A stretch of 64,000 nucleotides of DNA, taken from Polytrichum commune. Taxonomy: Eukaryota; Streptophyta; Polytrichopsida; Polytrichales; Polytrichaceae. The stretch covers positions 51,260,429-51,324,428 of the forward strand of contig OX485804.1 of NCBI GenBank assembly GCA_950295325.1, read 5' to 3'. A program made the translations under genes and the position numbers. The notes under the pieces are model-generated. The model saw nothing but the letters and a program-made list of their open reading frames with translations, ran no database searches and was not told the DNA's origin. Positions 59,526 through 64,000 of the stretch are shown piece after piece; within the stretch, counting starts at the first letter, position 1, and the number at the start of each line of letters is the position of its first letter.

Positions 59526-62500
59526 GTCTGACCGATGAGGACTCGGTTGACCGGATTGGAAGATGCTACTATGTGGTCCAGCCTGTTAGGTTATGTACAA
59601 AAAATAACAAATACTTTCTTCATAATAAACCCTTCTCCAGTTCTCGTTCATTGACACCATTAATGAAAAGTTTCCTAAAGACTGAACTACTAAATTCTTA
59701 TTGCGCTGTCAGGAAAGTTACCATTCACATTGTCCTTGCCTGAGGTGGCAAGCAGACACCCATTTACTGGTTAGGCACAGGAGGAACCACTTTGCTGCAG
59801 TCTGCCAGATGATCTGATTGTAGCAGACTCACTTGCCAATCCTTTAAGGTACTGGAAATCTGGATACAAGTGCCTCGATCTTCCTTGTTTTCACACACGG
59901 ATCAGAAATAGTAAATGAATATCAATGCGATGGTGCCGGCCTGCGAGATATGTCATGTTCGAAGTGTCGTCTTTTGTTGGCCTTCCACTGCAGAGTAGTA
60001 TAATTATTTGACGTGATGCATCAGAGTTCCCTACCACCATATGAGGTCTGGGGAATCGTTTTGCCATGTCGAAAGGAAGATGCAAATCTACCACTATGAT
60101 AGATTTATAAATATTTTAATGAAAAATTACAAATTCCCAATGGAGGATAATTGCCCATGACTCATATGCTTGTAGTGGTTCTAAGGTATGTGGGCCTTAC
60201 GTGGTCACTCTTTTTAATTGCACACTTATATTTGAGTAGTTTATGGCAACGCTTCTAGTTAGGAACGGGCATCAAAAGACATGTGTAATAAATTAGATTG
60301 GACTATGTGCCCAAAATTTAGACATTGGTTAGTTTCAAGATATAGTATAAAAATAAACGACGGCTTCTTGAGGAAGCAAGCATAAATGAAGAGCCTCTAC
60401 ATCTTCATCCTATTGGCATCTTTTGGTGGAGGTTTAACAATTAACACAACCTAACCTATATAGACTAGATAACCAATGAGAGGAGAGTGGTTATTTAGCC
60501 GTGGGAGCAACGAGTCATCCACCTATTCAAGTTGGTTATTAGTCATAACCGACCAATTTATGAACACAATTTGAGAATGATGGATGATATCGGACCTCCA
60601 TGGATGAAGAATTACAACACATTTTGATTATCTTCTCCTTTTTCCCCCCCTCTTGGATGAGTGATGAGTTATGATTGTTTAACAAGTAGATCGAGAATCT
60701 TCATTTTAAACTCTTACATATTGTGCACTGCAACTCCATTTCATAGGTTTGAAATGACGGTTTTTGTTGATTCGCAATTATTAAACAGACGAGGAAATTC
60801 CCAATCCAATCCGACGGCTAAGATTGAATGTGGAGTAACTTGGAAGTGCCCACAGTCGGGTCACAGATCTCATTCCCTCAGAGAAAAGAATTCTGTCCTG
60901 CCCAAAGCACACAGTGAAGCTACAAGAATCCAGAAGGATGCATGTAGTTTCTTTTTTATTTTAGTTTTAGGGGTTTAGGTTCTAACAGTTCCTATGTAGA
61001 TGTATAAGTTACACGTGCTTGTGTTGGAGAGACAGTCTGGATGTGGCACAACTTTTCATGAGAAATATGATGCAAATGCTTTGGGCACGGACTTCTAAAT
61101 GCGACTGGAGCCCAGGCACTACTATCCAAGCTAGGTCACTCCATGCGAGATACCTAGGTGGACAGCCAGCCCTCAAACATAAGTTTGTTAGTTTTCGGAA
61201 AATATAGCCATATTTTGTCAACTTCTTTGATCTTTCATGTATAATTGCCGGAACATGGGGATATTGTCGCTTCCACAAGAGCGTGCTTGTTTGCGATTGA
61301 CTATTATATGATATTAAGGGGAGAAGGAGTCATAACATTACTCAATTTAGTAAGAGTGCGCCCTGCTAAAGGTGGAAGAGGAAAACATAAAGTGTGTCAA
61401 GGTCATCATCAAAACTGTCTAAGAGAAGGGTTTTTTTGGCAACAGAGAACCGGTAATTGGTGAGCGATGGTGTCAGATAGTTGCAAAATTGCATATAAAA
61501 GCTCCCACTTGCCAATAAATTGCAACGTCAAAAGTCTATATGAGTCAGGCTTATTGTGGCAAAAGATGTGGGCTACCCACAAATAAGAGACACACAATGC
61601 AAGATATATTACCATACCCACAATGCAACACATAGTTGTTAAGTAATGTTGTAATTGATCTTGTAGTGAAGTTTATTGTAACTCGTTCTCAAAGAATATG
61701 GGTTAATGTCAAATTGCAAGTCTACATAGAGTTTGTTGTAGTGTCCCTCAATAAATATTGAAATTTAATTGCACATAGAAAGTAACTTTGTTTTTTATTG
61801 TGTCCAACTACAGTAGCTTAAGCTTAGTCATGGAATTAGACAACGTATCACATCGAGAAAATATGGGAGTTGAAGTCTTTATCCATATGATATGAACAAC
61901 ATTTAGCAAGCTTTTCCAAGAGGTGTAGGAGGTCCAAATACGAAGAAGTATTCTCAACTTGTTCTCAAAGTTCAATTCTACATAAAACACGAAATGTTTT
62001 TGGAATGTGTTTGATCAAGAAAAACTAGGAAATCAAGTAACTTGTTATGACCTCCATATTGGTTTTTTTGAGGTTTTAAGTATGTTGCATGAATTATTTA
62101 CAAATACATACAAGAGGATTATTGGGACTATATTGCATATACAAAGATAACATTAAATATTAATTGGATCATATGACATGGAGAATGAAATGTACATATT
62201 ATTGTACATCACATGAGTATAACATTCCCTAACCCTAGCATAATTGATTTGATCTTTATGTCTTTGAGACAAACACATTGATATAAATAAACTAATTTGA
62301 AACTAAGATTCATGGTCACGAGGTTCACTATGAATGCCCTATTCTAAACCCCATTATGCTCCTTTTCCTTGACCATTGGTAACCAATGGTTCTTAGCACA
62401 TATTCCAAATGGTCGTCAATAGTGATCTTCAATATGGTGATCTATTGCTAATTTGCAATTGTAAAAATGAGAATATAATATTTCATAATAACTTCATGTT

Positions 62501-64000
62501 TTGTAACAAATGGAATTGTCAAAAGAATCCCTAAAACCCATAGAAAGCGAATGAATGAAATCAACAACTTTGGAATGATTACGTACACATGTGGATGAAA
62601 ATTGTATAACTATCCATATGTGGCCTCGTCACTCCAATGATTGTAACTAGTGCTCCCCTCTTGAAATTTTTTAAAAAGTATAGAAAATCCATTGATCATC
62701 AATGAACAATCCTCAAAATGTTCTAAGATGTGCCTGAAAAGACAAACAAATGAACCAACAAACAAATCGTGGAACATGTATGTTAACAAGTCAAAATCGA
62801 TACTTTTGTTAAATAATTTAAGGATTTCGTTATCACACATGTGTCGTGTCCGAGTCTTACAAGACGGCGGATGACCATCAAAGAGGAAGTTGGTGATTGC
62901 ATGAGAGAGAAAGCCCAAGGAGGTGTACCAAGTGTGCACATTATGTCCCTAGGGCCCGCCAAAGAGGCCCCACAAGAACTAAGCATGGAGGCGGCCAAGT
63001 GCACCCAAAACACTACCTCTATTCAAGTACATGTACCTTTGCAATTTCTCATATGATTGGGATGATTGAACCAACATTGTCAATACATTTGCCAAGGGCT
63101 TTCTAACAATATATTGAACGCCACGATTGGGACTAGAATACACTCTTATTGCTGACAAACGTATGTAGTGTTTAGGGATTACTTAAGTAGAGTCTCGACC
63201 CTCTCACTATTTTGTTTCTTGAAGATTGTCCAGGATGGAAACGGTGAACAACTCGGAAACCTCGCACCTATTTTAATACTATTATCCAAAAAAATTGAAA
63301 AGTTGTGGATTTGAACTAAAGACATGAGGCGGCAACATCTGTATAATAATTAGATTCATTGGAAAAAGTAACTTGCCTATTTATAACAGTTTGTAATAAA
63401 GCATAAATATGTTATGATAAAAGTATAAGATCGTAAACAAGATACAATAGGTTATAATAAGGCATGCTAAGGAAAATTAGAGGACATTTTTATTTAATGA
63501 GATGTTTGAAACATGTCAATACACCTAAGACCCATGCATATTGGTTTTTATTATTCCTTTCTTGATATTCATTGTTTGTGGGAAATGCGGAGGTCAGCAA
63601 TGTCAAGTAAGGGATGGTTCACAGGGGGTCCCAAAATCTTGAAGTCCCAAGTACGACATGGATGCCTACATGGCAACGTTTTTTGAGGGTGAGGCTTGGA
63701 ACTAAGTTGTGTTGAGAAATGGGTCGAGCAAGTTTTTGTGACAAAAAATAAGCAAAAAAAACTCTTATTTTAGAAGTCATGTTGTTGTCTCGGGACTAAA
63801 GATAACATCCAAATGGTTTATCCGATCATACCCTCTTGGTAATACAGTTTAAGAGTGAAAAAAAATGGAACAATACATGCTTTGGTTTTTGAGCTTGAAT
63901 GTTGGTTTAAGTACAACTTATTGCAACATATGTGAAGATCATATTATATGAGGCAATGGTGACCAAATATAGTATGTAAATGTGCCATCTATTTGAAGCT
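59526..64000. other. intergenic, little recognisable
   Basis: The first 550 bases are low-repeat and may be the 3' part of the genic island. A MULE-family fragment lies at about 60190-60320. One copy of a dispersed repeat is at 63615-63740 (see 49884). Remaining ORFs are short and not protein-like. No RNA gene was recognised. Confidence 0.45.

Noticed and set aside
1-64000. CRISPR arrays, bacterial operons or riboswitches
   Set aside because: Intron-bearing plant gene and plant transposons throughout; none of the tandem repeats has the repeat-spacer form.

Overview
The window reads as nuclear DNA of a land plant: AT-rich, gene-poor and crowded with repeats. The plant call rests on one intact, intron-rich housekeeping gene whose product has plant-type PRP19/MAC3 residues, and on the repeat types (LTR elements, hAT, Harbinger, MULE-like and SINE-like copies). 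I cannot settle the lineage. A non-flowering plant (bryophyte, lycophyte or fern) is possible, because the protein differs at many positions from the Arabidopsis protein as I remember it.

Genes. The only gene I am sure of is PRP19, on the + strand from 12707 to 17906: 18 exons, 524 codons, every intron GT-AG. It encodes a U-box/WD40 ubiquitin ligase of the spliceosomal NineTeen/MOS4-associated complex. A second likely gene lies in the CpG-rich island at 56.4-59.6 kb. It has a 122-codon reading frame for a small, very basic protein (58331-58699) and exon-like pieces downstream. Decayed or partial coding pieces occur at 1-2790 (minus strand), 23.08-23.47 kb (minus), 40.1-43.4 kb (inside a transposon), 50.84-51.04 kb (minus) and 52.45-52.67 kb.

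Mobile elements make up most of what can be read. Two related solo LTRs (579-2084 and 4906-7083) have perfect 5-bp target-site duplications (TSDs). The second carries a 19-unit, 49-bp minisatellite with a three-unit higher-order period. Four short hAT-type elements (21441, 23789, 31243, 44630) have 15-bp terminal inverted repeats (TIRs) and perfect 8-bp TSDs. A 3268-bp relative (40115-43382) has the same architecture and appears to carry host-like exons. Three Harbinger/Tourist-type elements, a six-copy family of about 380 bp with palindromic ends, foldback elements, Tc1/mariner-like elements, a MULE-like repeat family and one SINE-like element fill the rest.

Layout: 0-7 kb decayed ORF and solo LTRs; 7-12.4 kb degenerate repeats; 12.5-18 kb PRP19; 18-40 kb repeat-rich intergenic DNA; 40.1-43.4 kb gene-fragment-bearing hAT element; 44-56 kb repeats; 56.4-60 kb CpG-rich genic island; 60-64 kb featureless. 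The recognised genes have no evident functional link to one another.
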